64,000 bases of DNA from Streptomyces sp. YS415 (GCF_023544665.1 NZ_JAMJFL010000006.1:1-64000); one strand, 5' to 3'. Shown: positions 49,494 through 58,356, counted from the first letter of the stretch. Program-made: numbers and translations. Notes: generated by a model not told the origin, from the letters alone.

Positions 49494-50675
49494 ATGACCC
49501 CGTCCAAGATCCGTTTCTCGGAGCTTGTCGGTGAGCAGACCCGTGCGGAGATCTTCGCGACCGTCCTCACCGCGGGGCCCATTTCGCGCACCCAGCTCGC
49601 GCAGCGGCTCGGGCTGGTGCCGTCCAGCGTGACGCGTATGCTTCCGCCGCTGCTGGAGCACGATTACCTCCGCGAGCTCGACACCGCCCCCCAGGGGCGG
49701 GGCCGGCCGCAGAAGATGCTGCAGGTCAACCCGGACAAGCACATCGTGGTCGGCGTCAAGATAGGGCCGGCCCAGGTCTCCGGAGTGGTCACCGACATGG
49801 CCGCGGGCGTCCTGGCGCGTGCTGAGCAGCCGATCGGCGACTGCACCCCGGAAACCGCCCTGTCCGCCGTCGCCGACCTGACCCGGAGACTCCTGGCGGA
49901 GGCGCCCGAGGCCGCCGACAGGGTGCTGGGACTGGGGGTCGGGGTCAGTGGTCACGTCGACTCCAGTGCCGGAGTGTGCCGTTACTCCGCCCTGCTGGAC
50001 TGGAACAAGGTCGATGTGGCCGGGCCGCTGCGTGCGGCGACAGGGCTTCCGGTCGTCGTGAACAATGACGTCAACACCCTTGTGGTGGCCGAGCGTTGGT
50101 TCGGTCAGGGCCGGGACGTCGACTCCTTCGCCGTCGTCACCGTCGGTCCGGGCATCGGCTGCGGACTGCTCCTCGACGGCGCCTTGTTCTCCGGCGCCAC
50201 CGGACTGGCCGGCGAACTCGGCCACCTGCCCCTGGACCCGGCAGGCCCCATGTGCAGCTGCGGCCGCCGCGGCTGCCTGGAAGCCCTCGCCGGTGACCGC
50301 GCCGTCCTGCGCCACCTTCAGGACGCCGGAGTGTCCTGTGCGGGGATCACCGAGGCGATGGAGCTGGCCCGCTCGGGCAGCGGCTCGGCGCAGACCGTGG
50401 CCCGATCCGCCTTCACCGAGGCCGGAACCGCACTGGGCAGGGGACTGGCCGGCATGTGCAATCTGCTGAACCTCCAGAAAATCATCATCGCCGGTGAGGG
50501 TGCGGTGGCCCACGACCTGTTCGGGCCCGCCATGTCCCAGGCCCTCCAGGCCCACGCCTTCTCCACGGCCGCTCACGACTGCGACATCCGTGTCGACCCT
50601 GTGAACCACGACCTCTGGGCCCGGGGCGCCGCCTGCCTCGTGATCCAGGACGCGGTCGGCGCGGCGCTGTCGTGA
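49494..50675 (+). CDS. ROK family transcriptional repressor
   Basis: A 393-residue protein with an N-terminal winged helix-turn-helix (about 10-75; ISRTQLAQRLGLVPSSVTRMLPPLLE). The ROK sugar-kinase-like domain has VGVKIGPAQVSGVV as a degenerate phosphate loop, GPGIGCGLLLDG, and the zinc motif CSCGRRGCLEA. The DNA-binding domain plus weak kinase motif means a regulator. ROK repressors such as Rok7B7/NagC sense sugars. GGAGG precedes GTG 49491 and ATG 49494. The downstream GH13/ABC operon and the divergent GH49 gene are the likely targets. Confidence 0.9.
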   Translation: MTPSKIRFSELVGEQTRAEIFATVLTAGPISRTQLAQRLGLVPSSVTRMLPPLLEHDYLRELDTAPQGRGRPQKMLQVNPDKHIVVGVKIGPAQVSGVVTDMAAGVLARAEQPIGDCTPETALSAVADLTRRLLAEAPEAADRVLGLGVGVSGHVDSSAGVCRYSALLDWNKVDVAGPLRAATGLPVVVNNDVNTLVVAERWFGQGRDVDSFAVVTVGPGIGCGLLLDGALFSGATGLAGELGHLPLDPAGPMCSCGRRGCLEALAGDRAVLRHLQDAGVSCAGITEAMELARSGSGSAQTVARSAFTEAGTALGRGLAGMCNLLNLQKIIIAGEGAVAHDLFGPAMSQALQAHAFSTAAHDCDIRVDPVNHDLWARGAACLVIQDAVGAALS

Positions 50676-50686
50676 CCGGCTCAGCT

Positions 50687-50752
50687 CTGACGACATCAGG
50701 TAACGACTGACGACGTCACGTAACCGAAGCTCTGACGACACCCAGTACCCGA
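50687..50752. repeat. Three direct repeats (candidate ROK operators) before the glucosidase operon
   Basis: Three copies of a 20-21 base element related to CTGACGAC(R)YCA(S)GTAACCGA lie at 50687-50706, 50707-50727 and 50732-50752. The middle copy contains the perfect 11-base palindrome TGACG-A-CGTCA. They occupy most of the 98 bases between the ROK stop and the GH13 start, so they are well placed to control the operon. Confidence 0.72.
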
Positions 50753-50773
50753 GACACACGACGAGGTTTTGAC

Positions 50774-52510
50774 GTGCCCGAAAACGTGCCCGGTCCCGCC
50801 GACTCCTGGTGGAGCGACGCGGTGGTCTACCAGATCTATCCCCGCAGCTTCGCCGACTCCGACGCTGACGGCATCGGAGACCTCCCAGGCATCATCGAGC
50901 GACTCGACTACCTGTCGCAGCTCGGCGTCGACGTGCTGTGGCTCTCCCCGGTGTACCCCTCGCCCCATGACGACAACGGCTACGACATCAGCAACTACCA
51001 GGACATCGACCCGCTGTTCGGCACGCTCGCCGACTTCGAGCGGCTGCTGGCCGGCGTCCATGAGCGCGGCATGAAGCTGGTCATGGACCTGGTCGTCAAC
51101 CACACCAGTGACGAACACCCCTGGTTCACCGCCTCCCGTGACGGCGGCCCGGGCGGTGACAAGCGCGACTGGTACATCTGGCGTCCGGCCCGCGAGGGCA
51201 TGGAGCCCGGCACACCCGGCGCGGAGCCGAACAACTGGGGCTCGTTCTTCTCCGGCCCGGCCTGGACGTACGACAAGGCCAGCGGGGAGTACTACCTGCA
51301 CCTGTTCTCCCGCAAGCAACCCGACCTCAACTGGGACAACCCCGAGGTCCGGCAGGCGGTGTACGCCATGATGCGGTGGTGGCTGGGGCGGGGCGTCGAC
51401 GGTTTCCGTATGGACGTCATCAATCTCATCTCCAAGGCTCCCGGCCTGCCCGACGGGCCGGTGCACGAGGGCAGCCGCCACGGAGACGGCAGCGCCCACT
51501 ACATCTGCGGGCCCCGCATCCACGAGTACATCGCCGAGATGCACCGCGAGGTCTTCGAGGGCCATGCACGTCCGCTGCTGACCGTCGGCGAGATGCCCGG
51601 TGTGACGGTCGAGGAAGCAAGGCTCTTCACCGACCCCGCGCGCCGCGAACTCGACATGGTCTTCCAGTTCGAGCACGTCGGGCTCGACCAGGGCCCCGGC
51701 GGAAAGTTCGACGTCCGGGCGCTGAAGCTCACCGACCTCAAGGCCAGTCTGGGCCGCTGGCAGGCCGGTCTCGGGGAGACCGGCTGGAACAGCCTGTACT
51801 TCAGCAACCACGACCAGGCGCGGGTGGTCTCCCGGTTCGGCGACGACAGCCCGGCCTACCGCGACCGGTCGGCCAAGCTGCTGGCCACCGTGCTGCACCT
51901 GCACCGCGGCACGCCGTTCGTCTACCAGGGCGAAGAGCTCGCGATGGCCAACGCCCCGTTCGCCTCCATCGACGACTTCCGCGACATCGAGTCCCTCAAC
52001 CACTACCGCGACCAGCTCGCCCTCGGCGCCGAGGAGACACACATCCTCGAAGGGCTGCGACACCGCAGCCGCGACAACGCCCGCACCCCGATGCAGTGGG
52101 ACGCCACCGCACACGGCGGCTTCACCGCCGGCACCCCGTGGATCGCCGTCAACCCCGACCACGTCGACGTCAACGCCGAGGCACAGCTCGCCGATCCCAA
52201 CTCGGTCTTCCACTACTACCGGCGCCTGATCGCTCTGCGCCACACCGAACCCGCCATCACCCACGGCGACTTCCACCTGCTCCACCCCGAGCACGAGCAG
52301 CTCTACGCCTTCACCCGGCACGACGCCACCTCCGGCACCGAGCTGCTGGTGATCGCCAACTTCGGGGCTGCCGACCTCACCGTCGGCCTGCCCCACGGCT
52401 GGGAGGACAGCGAAACGCTCATCGCCAACCTTCCGGCCGGCCCACCTCTCACGAGCACCTACACCCTGCGCCCGTGGGAAGCCCGCGTCCACCGCCGCCG
52501 CACCGCCTGA
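50774..52510 (+). CDS. GH13 alpha-glucosidase (oligo-1,6-glucosidase/dextran glucosidase type)
   Basis: A 578-residue cytoplasmic GH13_31-like enzyme. Catalytic residues: nucleophile D214 (GFRMDVIN), acid/base E273 (LTVGEMPG) and D347 (FSNHDQAR). Motif VVNHTSDEHPWF is present. The V-I-N after the nucleophile (Val rather than Ala) is typical of alpha-1,6-active enzymes. No signal peptide, so it acts on imported oligosaccharides. GAGG precedes GTG 50774. It is the first gene of the four-gene operon with the binding protein and permeases. Likely substrates are isomalto-oligosaccharides from dextran. Confidence 0.92.
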   Translation: MPENVPGPADSWWSDAVVYQIYPRSFADSDADGIGDLPGIIERLDYLSQLGVDVLWLSPVYPSPHDDNGYDISNYQDIDPLFGTLADFERLLAGVHERGMKLVMDLVVNHTSDEHPWFTASRDGGPGGDKRDWYIWRPAREGMEPGTPGAEPNNWGSFFSGPAWTYDKASGEYYLHLFSRKQPDLNWDNPEVRQAVYAMMRWWLGRGVDGFRMDVINLISKAPGLPDGPVHEGSRHGDGSAHYICGPRIHEYIAEMHREVFEGHARPLLTVGEMPGVTVEEARLFTDPARRELDMVFQFEHVGLDQGPGGKFDVRALKLTDLKASLGRWQAGLGETGWNSLYFSNHDQARVVSRFGDDSPAYRDRSAKLLATVLHLHRGTPFVYQGEELAMANAPFASIDDFRDIESLNHYRDQLALGAEETHILEGLRHRSRDNARTPMQWDATAHGGFTAGTPWIAVNPDHVDVNAEAQLADPNSVFHYYRRLIALRHTEPAITHGDFHLLHPEHEQLYAFTRHDATSGTELLVIANFGAADLTVGLPHGWEDSETLIANLPAGPPLTSTYTLRPWEARVHRRRTA

Positions 52511-52552
52511 CCGCCCGCCCTTGCCGCAACGACGCACACCAAGGAACCAGCC

Positions 52553-53866
52553 ATGAACAACCCGCGCACCCGCACCGCCCGCAGACGGACCCTCCTCCTG
52601 GCGGCCACCACCCTCACCCTGCTGGCCCCGCTGACCGCCTGCGGCGGCTCCGACACCGGCGCGGGCGACGGCAAGACCCTGCGGCTGTGGCACTACGAGC
52701 AGCAGGACGGCGCCCTGAGCAAGGCTTGGGACGCAGCCATCGCCGAGTTCAAGAAGACCCACCCGGACGTCAAGGTCGTCTTCGAGCGCAAGACGTTCGA
52801 GCAGATCCAGCAGAACGCCGGGATGATCCTCAACTCCGACAAGGCGCCCGACGTCATGGAGTACAACAAGGGCAACGCCACCACCGGACTGCTCGCCAAG
52901 CAGGGCCTGCTCAGCGACCTCACCCCCCTCGTGAAGGAACACGGCTGGGACACGGCGATCAGCGAGCGGGCCTCCGTCACCGCCCGCTACGACGCCAAGG
53001 GCGAGATGGGCGGCGACAAGTGGTACGGCGTGCCGAACTACGGCGAGTTCGTCCTCACCTACTACAACGAGGACCTGTTCAAGAAGCACGGCATAGCCAA
53101 GCCCACCGACTTCAAGAGCTTCGAGGCCGCGCTGGCCAAGTTCAAGGCCGCCGGCGTCACACCGCTCGCCAACGCCGGCAACGACCACCCCGCGGGCCAC
53201 TGGCTCTACCTGCTGGCCGTGTCCAAGGCCACGGACACCTGGGTCGACGACTACCAGCTCTACAAGGGCAAGGTCGATTTCCACGGCCCCGAGATGAACT
53301 ACGCGGTCAACAAGTACCAGGAATGGCTGGACAAGGGTTACTTCGAGAAGAAGGACGTTGGCCTCAAGGGCAGTGACATGACCGAGCAGTTCGTCTCGCA
53401 GAAGCGGCCCATCATGGTCGGCGGAAACTGGTGGTTCGGCGGTCTCAGCACCGACATCGAGGACTTCTCCTGGTCGACCGCCCCCTACCCGGGCAGCGAG
53501 AAGACGCTCGGCTCCGGCGGCAACCACTGGGTCATCCCCACCAAGGCGAAGAACAAGCAGCTCGCCGAGGACTTCATCGCCATCACCATGTCCGACAGGA
53601 TCCAGAAGCTGATCGGTGAAGAGGGCAGCGTCCCCCTCACCGCCAAGGCCGACACCATCGCCAACGCCAAGGCGAAGGAACTGATCAACGCCTTCGACAC
53701 CTACGAGACGAACAACGGTCTGGCCTTCTACCCGGACTGGCCCGTGACCGGCTACTACGACACCTGGCTCGCCTCCACCCAGAACCTCATGAACGGCGTC
53801 AAGCCCGACACCGTCCTCGATGAACTCGCCGCGCCCTACGACAAGTACGTCGCCGGCCGGTCCTAG
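52553..53866 (+). CDS. ABC transporter sugar-binding lipoprotein
   Basis: A 437-residue lipoprotein of solute-binding family 1 (MalE-like). A basic leader, a hydrophobic stretch and lipobox LTAC put the lipid anchor at Cys30. The mature domain has the family features (LRLWHYEQQDG, APDVMEYNKGN, KRPIMVGGNWWFGG). AAGGA lies before ATG 52553. It captures sugar outside the membrane and feeds the two permeases downstream. The genomic partners (GH49, GH13) suggest isomalto-oligosaccharides. Confidence 0.92.
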   Translation: MNNPRTRTARRRTLLLAATTLTLLAPLTACGGSDTGAGDGKTLRLWHYEQQDGALSKAWDAAIAEFKKTHPDVKVVFERKTFEQIQQNAGMILNSDKAPDVMEYNKGNATTGLLAKQGLLSDLTPLVKEHGWDTAISERASVTARYDAKGEMGGDKWYGVPNYGEFVLTYYNEDLFKKHGIAKPTDFKSFEAALAKFKAAGVTPLANAGNDHPAGHWLYLLAVSKATDTWVDDYQLYKGKVDFHGPEMNYAVNKYQEWLDKGYFEKKDVGLKGSDMTEQFVSQKRPIMVGGNWWFGGLSTDIEDFSWSTAPYPGSEKTLGSGGNHWVIPTKAKNKQLAEDFIAITMSDRIQKLIGEEGSVPLTAKADTIANAKAKELINAFDTYETNNGLAFYPDWPVTGYYDTWLASTQNLMNGVKPDTVLDELAAPYDKYVAGRS

Positions 53867-53925
53867 CACCCCCTGGTGCTGCGTCGTTCAGGGGACGGCG
53901 CCCCGGTAATCCGGGACGCCGTCCC
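53865..53925 (+). promoter_or_regulatory. Tandem stem-loops between binding-protein and permease genes
   Basis: The first stem is AGCACC-CCCT-GGTGCT (53865-53880), overlapping the TAG stop. The second is GGGACGGCG-C-CCCGG (53892-53906) pairing with CCGGG-A-CGCCGTCCC (53911-53925) around TAAT, a 14-bp stem with one mismatch. Such stems between malE- and malF-type genes stabilise the binding-protein message and reduce permease expression. They lie wholly within the operon. Confidence 0.7.
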
Positions 53926-53943
53926 GCCCACCTAGGAGCAACC

Positions 53944-54837
53944 GTGAAAACCACACGTCACCGGCGGTCCACGGGCTACGCCGTCTTCCTCGCCCCCGGC
54001 CTGCTGCTCAGTCTGCTCTTCCTCGTCGTCCCGCTGGTGATGACCTTCTACTACAGCTTCACCACCTGGCAGGGCATCGGCACCCCCGCCTTCACCGGCC
54101 TGGACAACTACACCCGCCTCTTCCAGGACGCCGACTTCTGGGCATCGTTCCGCAACATCGCCTTCGTCATCGTCGGCATCGCGATCGTGCCCACCGTCCT
54201 GGGCCTGTTCCTGGCCGCGCTGCTCTTCGACTACATCGGCAAGAAGCACGGCGACGGAGTCGTCAGCGTCTTCCGCTCGGGCCTCTACCTGCCGCAGGTC
54301 ATCCCCGTCGCCGTCACCGGCCTGATGTGGGGCTGGATCCTCGCCCCCGAAGGCGCCGTCAACAGCATCCTCGACACCATCGGGCTCTCCTCGCTCGCCC
54401 AGAACTGGCTCGGCGACCCCGACCTCGCCCTGTGGATCGTCCTCGGCGTCCTGGTCTGGATGCAGCTCGGCTATCCGCTCGTGCTGTTCATGTCCGGCCT
54501 GCAGCGCATCGACCCCGAACTCTACGAAGCCGCCTCACTCGACGGGGCGAGCTGGTGGCAGCGCTTCACCCGCATCACCGTCCCCATCCTGCGGCCCGAG
54601 GTCTACGTCGTCCTGGTCACCACCACCATCGCCGGCCTGAAGGTCTTCGCCCAGATCTTCGTCCTCACCGGCGGCGGTCCCGGCAACTCCACCCTCGTCC
54701 CCGCCTACTTCGCCTACCAGAACTTCTTCGAACGCGCCGACGTCGGATACGGATCCGCGATCTCCAGCACCATCACGCTCCTGGTGCTGGTCATCGCCGG
54801 AACGATGCTCTCCCGCCAGGCCCGCGAGGACGGATGA
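53944..54837 (+). CDS. ABC transporter permease (MalF-like)
   Basis: A 297-residue membrane protein with about six hydrophobic helices. The EAA loop that contacts the ATPase is EAASLDGASWWQRFTRITVPIL at about 197-218. The first helix follows a basic start (KTTRHRRSTGYAVFLAPGLLLSLLFL). AGGAGCAACC precedes GTG 53944. It forms the pore with the next gene product and has no fused MalF periplasmic domain. Its stop overlaps the second permease as ATGA. Confidence 0.93.
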   Translation: MKTTRHRRSTGYAVFLAPGLLLSLLFLVVPLVMTFYYSFTTWQGIGTPAFTGLDNYTRLFQDADFWASFRNIAFVIVGIAIVPTVLGLFLAALLFDYIGKKHGDGVVSVFRSGLYLPQVIPVAVTGLMWGWILAPEGAVNSILDTIGLSSLAQNWLGDPDLALWIVLGVLVWMQLGYPLVLFMSGLQRIDPELYEAASLDGASWWQRFTRITVPILRPEVYVVLVTTTIAGLKVFAQIFVLTGGGPGNSTLVPAYFAYQNFFERADVGYGSAISSTITLLVLVIAGTMLSRQAREDG

Positions 54838-55763
54838 CCATGAAGACCGACACGATTCCACCCGCCGCGCCGGATGCCGAGAAGGCCGCGCTTCCGCGCC
54901 CCGCCCGCCGGGCAGGGCATCGCCGGAAGCCAACGGCCACCGGACGGGGAGCAGGTTCCTACGCCGTCGTCGCCGCCGTCACCCTCTTCGTCCTCGCCTT
55001 CCTCGCCCCCTTCCTGATCATTCTGGTCAACTCCTTCAAGACCAGCGCCGACTACCGCGCCAACGGCTCCCTGTCCTGGCCCGAGCAGTGGAACTGGAGC
55101 ATCATCGGCGACGTCTGGGAACGCGTCGACTTCACCCAGAAACTCGTCAACAGCATCCAGATCAGCCTCGGCGTCGTCGTCATCGCCGTCGTCCTGGCCC
55201 TCCTCAACGCCTACGCCATCGGGATCGGCCGCATCCGCTGGCGCACCGCCTTCCTGGTGTTCTTCCTCGGCGTCAACGTCCTGCCGCAAGAGGGCCTGGT
55301 CTACCCCATCTACTACCTGTTCAAAGAACTGGGCCTGTACGACGGCAAGCTCGGCTACACCATCCTGGTCGGCATCACCTACAGCGCGTTCGGCACCTAC
55401 CTGCTCTCCTCCGTCTTCAGCACCTTCCCCCGCGAACTCATCGAGGCCGCCTCCCTCGACGGCGCGGGCCGCCTGACGATCCTGTGGCGCATCGTGCTGC
55501 CGATGAGCTGGCCCACCCTGTCGGTGATGTGCGTGTTCTTCTTCGTCTGGAGCTGGAACGAGTTCCTCTACCCACTCGTCCTGCTCATCTCCAACGACCA
55601 GCAGACGGTCCCGCTCGGCCTGTCCGTCATGCAGGGCCAGTACACCAGCGACCCCACCGCCATGAGCGCCGCCGCCCTCCTCGGCGTCATCCCGATGATC
55701 GTCTTCTTCCTCATCTTCCAGCGCTCCCTCACCCGCGGCCTCACCGCAGGCGCCGTGAAGTAG
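54834..55763 (+). CDS. ABC transporter permease (MalG-like)
   Basis: A 309-residue membrane protein with six hydrophobic helices after a 40-residue basic, disordered N-terminus (PARRAGHRRKPTATGRG). The EAA loop is EAASLDGAGRLTILWRIVLP. It is the second half of the transporter pore. ATG 54834 overlaps the previous stop (ATGA) with GAGGACGG just before; an alternative start is ATG 54840. No ATPase follows, so the protein at 43074 or a distant MsiK must energise it. Confidence 0.92.
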   Translation: MTMKTDTIPPAAPDAEKAALPRPARRAGHRRKPTATGRGAGSYAVVAAVTLFVLAFLAPFLIILVNSFKTSADYRANGSLSWPEQWNWSIIGDVWERVDFTQKLVNSIQISLGVVVIAVVLALLNAYAIGIGRIRWRTAFLVFFLGVNVLPQEGLVYPIYYLFKELGLYDGKLGYTILVGITYSAFGTYLLSSVFSTFPRELIEAASLDGAGRLTILWRIVLPMSWPTLSVMCVFFFVWSWNEFLYPLVLLISNDQQTVPLGLSVMQGQYTSDPTAMSAAALLGVIPMIVFFLIFQRSLTRGLTAGAVK

Positions 55764-55783
55764 CCCTGCACGGCCACCCAGCC

Positions 55784-55827
55784 ACCCCGGATCCGGAACC
55801 CCAACCGCCCCGCACCGGATCCGGGGT
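55784..55827 (+). terminator. Terminator hairpin after the sugar-uptake operon
   Basis: ACCCCGGATCCGG (55784-55796) and CCGGATCCGGGGT (55815-55827) are perfect 13-base arms with an 18-base loop, 20 bases after the permease stop. There is no T-tract. Confidence 0.75.
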
Positions 55828-55912
55828 ACCACCGACCCCTCGAAGCCGTCCCCGGCAGCACAGAAAGGAGCCGAGCTCCCCACCCGACAGATCCCCACCT
55901 CGATGAGGCCCC

Positions 55913-56341
55913 ATGAAGACCACCACCCACCAGAGCATGCGCCCGCAGCGAAACTGTGTCCCGCACGCGACCAGCCTTCCGCTGGACCACACCCCTCAGG
56001 CACCGCACCGGGCCCGCCACCACACCTCGACGACCCTGCGCGGATGGGGACTCTCCCCGGCAGTGGTCGACGACGCAGTCCTGATCGTCTCCGAGCTGGT
56101 CACGAACGCCTACCTGCACGCCCGCACCGAGACCGTCGGCCTGGAACTGCTGCTTGACGCAGGGCAGTTGGTCATCTCCGCGCACGACGGATCCCCAACG
56201 CCCATCGACGTAACCACCCCCTGTCACACGCCTGGCTGCGAACACGGCCGAGGCTTGGGCATCATTCGCACGCTGGCCCACGCGGTGGGCTGCAGCCCTA
56301 CGGCCACCGGCAAGACGGTATGGGCGCTGATGGCGGTATGA
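55913..56341 (+). CDS. Small HATPase-type (RsbW-like) ATP-binding protein
   Basis: A 142-residue GHKL ATPase. The N-box is in VLIVSELVTNAYLHA (about 57-71), the G1-like DGSP and G2-like GRGLGIIRTLA are present, and it lacks kinase dimerisation or membrane domains. Dozens of such proteins exist in Streptomyces as anti-sigma/anti-anti-sigma-like switches. The first 30 residues are a variable extension. It stands between the sugar operon and the exporter gene on the opposite strand. Its partner is unknown. Confidence 0.75.
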   Translation: MKTTTHQSMRPQRNCVPHATSLPLDHTPQAPHRARHHTSTTLRGWGLSPAVVDDAVLIVSELVTNAYLHARTETVGLELLLDAGQLVISAHDGSPTPIDVTTPCHTPGCEHGRGLGIIRTLAHAVGCSPTATGKTVWALMAV

Positions 56342-56354
56342 CCGGCCAGGCCGC

Positions 56355-57170
56355 TCAGTGGTGACGGGCGACTTTGACCGCTGAGACGAGCAGGATCACG
56401 GCCAGCGCAGGGACGAGCACCAGGTCCGGGAAGACGCCGAGGAGCAGTCCGCCCAGTACGGCGCCGGTGACCGAGCCCACTGCCATGACTGCTGCGAAGC
56501 GGAGGTTGGCGCCGAGGACAGCGAAGCTGCCGTCCCGGCTGTAGCGAGCGAAGGCCACCAGCATGGTCGGCAGGGAGACCAGCAAGGACAGACTCCCGGC
56601 GGTCTTGATGTCCTCGCCGAACAGCAGCACGATCGTCGGGATCAGCAGCTCGCCACCCGCTACGCCCATGATCGCGGCGACGACGCCGATGCCGAACCCG
56701 GCCGAGACTCCCGCGGGTATCTGGACCCCTCGTGGCAGTGCGAGGGTGTCCAAGGTGGTGCTGTGGGTGACCACGAGCGCGACGGCCATGAGAACCATCA
56801 GGACGGCCAGCACTTTGTACAGGGTGGCGGAGCGCATCCGGACGGCCCACGACGCGCCGGCCCAGGCACCGAGGAGGCTGCCGGCCAGCAGGTTGACCGC
56901 GACGGGCCAGCGAGTCGCGATCTCGGCGGCCGGGACGGCGGCCAGCCGTGCAGGCAGGGCGACCAGGACCACGACCAGGCTCATCGCCTTGTTCAGGATG
57001 ACCGCCGACAACGCGGCGAACCCGAACAGACCGATCAGCAGGGGCAGGCGGAACTCCGCGCCGCCCAGCCCGATCATCCCGCCCAGGATCCCGACGGCAG
57101 CCCCCGCCCCGAACACGACATGTGCCGAGTGCGTCGGCCGAAGGAGGGGAAGGGACTGGTCGGTGCTCAT
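56355..57170 (-). CDS. TauE/SafE-family (TSUP) anion exporter
   Basis: A 271-residue membrane protein with about seven hydrophobic helices. The first GGMIGLGGAEFRLPLLI and second VVAAIMGVAGGELLIPTIVL are the paired TSUP signature motifs. The family exports sulfite, sulfonates or other small anions, and possibly thioarsenical or selenium species in metal loci. Start ATG 57170 is preferred over ATG 57179. It is divergent from the HATPase gene and lies downstream of the thioredoxin reductase gene in the arsenic locus. Confidence 0.82.
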   Translation of the reverse strand: MSTDQSLPLLRPTHSAHVVFGAGAAVGILGGMIGLGGAEFRLPLLIGLFGFAALSAVILNKAMSLVVVLVALPARLAAVPAAEIATRWPVAVNLLAGSLLGAWAGASWAVRMRSATLYKVLAVLMVLMAVALVVTHSTTLDTLALPRGVQIPAGVSAGFGIGVVAAIMGVAGGELLIPTIVLLFGEDIKTAGSLSLLVSLPTMLVAFARYSRDGSFAVLGANLRFAAVMAVGSVTGAVLGGLLLGVFPDLVLVPALAVILLVSAVKVARHH

Positions 57171-57289
57171 GACCGGCATCCTGCCCAAGGGCCCCTCGGG
57201 TTGCCACGGCCTGTCGCCACCTTTGGAACAAGGCACCGGGCGCCCACCGAGGATCCGTCCAGACCTCCCAAATGCGTGTGCCGCACCTT

Positions 57290-57311
57290 CGGCAGCAGGT
57301 GCTGTCTGCCG
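57290..57311 (-). terminator. Small hairpin downstream of the thioredoxin reductase gene
   Basis: CGGCAG (57290-57295) and CTGCCG (57306-57311) form a 6-bp stem around CAGGTGCTGT, 17 bases past the stop on the minus strand. Weak but well placed. Confidence 0.3.
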
Positions 57312-57327
57312 GGACAAGCGTCGGGGC

Positions 57328-58356
57328 TCAGCCGACGACGCTTGCGAGGTCGTGTTCCGAGTCTGCCTTGGCTGCGGAGACCTTCGTGCTGTCCGCGCGG
57401 GCGGCGAGGAAGCGCTCGGCGTCCAGGGCGGCCTGGCAGCCGCTGGCGGCAGCGGTGATCGCCTGACGGTAGGTGTGATCGACGACGTCGCCTGCGGCGA
57501 AGACGCCGGAGAGGTTCGTACGCGTCGAGGGCGCGTGGACCTTCAGATATCCCTGCTCGTCGAGGTCCAGCTGATCCTTGAACAGTTCGGTCCGCGGGTC
57601 GTGGCCGATCGCGATGAACAGGCCTGTCACGTCGAGGTCGCGGGTCGTGCCGCTGAAGACATCGCGCAGCACGACGCCGGCGAGCTTGCCGTCCTGCTCC
57701 TTGATCTCCGCTATCTCGCTGTCGAAGGCGAAGGCGATCTTGTCGTCGGAGAAGGCGCGATTCTGCATGAGCTGGGAGGCCCGCAGGGTGGAGCGGCGGT
57801 GCACGACGGTCACGGAGCGGGCGAAGCGGGTGAGGAAGGTGGCCTCCTCCATGGCCGTATCGCCGCCGCCGACCACGACGATGTCGCGATCGCGGAAGAA
57901 GAAGCCGTCGCAGGTGGCGCACCAGGACACCCCCCGGCCGGACAACTCGTCCTCCTTGGGCAGGCCGAGCTTGCGGTAGCCGGACCCGGTGGCGACGATG
58001 ACGGCCTTCGCGCGGTGCACGGTGCCGGCGCTGTCGATCACGGTCTTGATGTCGCCGCTGAGGTCGACTTCGACGATGTCGTCGTCGACCATCTCGGCGC
58101 CGAAGCGCATGGCCTGGGCTCGCATGTTCTCCATGAGGACGGGGCCGTCGATGCCGTCGGGGAAGCCGGGGAAGTTCTCCACCTCGGTGGTCGTCGTCAG
58201 CGCGCCACCGACGAAGATGGCGCCGCCGAAGACGAGCGGCTTGAGTTCGGCGCGGGCGGTGTAGAGGGCGGCGGTGTATCCGGCGGGGCCGGAGCCGATG
58301 ACTTCGCGTATGCCGTCTCTGTCGCCCGGTTCGGGGCTGTCGGTTCCGTCGCTCAC
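57328..58356 (-). CDS. trxB: Thioredoxin-disulfide reductase (ArsT/TrxB-like)
   Basis: A 342-residue flavoprotein that reduces thioredoxin with NADPH and would supply electrons to the arsenate reductases. The redox pair is CATC (C146, C149), the FAD motif is GSGPAG (21-26), the NADPH motif is GGGDTA, and the C-terminal FAD motif is GVFAAGDV. The first beta-strand reads EVIGSG rather than the usual NVIIIGSG, so it is two residues short. GTG 58356 is chosen, 10 bases after AGGAGG; GTG 58365 would be too close. It overlaps or abuts arsC. Similar genes are called arsT in Streptomyces ars clusters. Confidence 0.88.
   Translation of the reverse strand: MSDGTDSPEPGDRDGIREVIGSGPAGYTAALYTARAELKPLVFGGAIFVGGALTTTTEVENFPGFPDGIDGPVLMENMRAQAMRFGAEMVDDDIVEVDLSGDIKTVIDSAGTVHRAKAVIVATGSGYRKLGLPKEDELSGRGVSWCATCDGFFFRDRDIVVVGGGDTAMEEATFLTRFARSVTVVHRRSTLRASQLMQNRAFSDDKIAFAFDSEIAEIKEQDGKLAGVVLRDVFSGTTRDLDVTGLFIAIGHDPRTELFKDQLDLDEQGYLKVHAPSTRTNLSGVFAAGDVVDHTYRQAITAAASGCQAALDAERFLAARADSTKVSAAKADSEHDLASVVG

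Noticed and set aside
50696..53869. 1,057-codon minus-strand open frame opposite the GH13 and binding-protein genes
   Set aside because: The plus-strand genes have catalytic and lipobox motifs; the opposite frame has none and only low-complexity Val/Gly/Leu runs.
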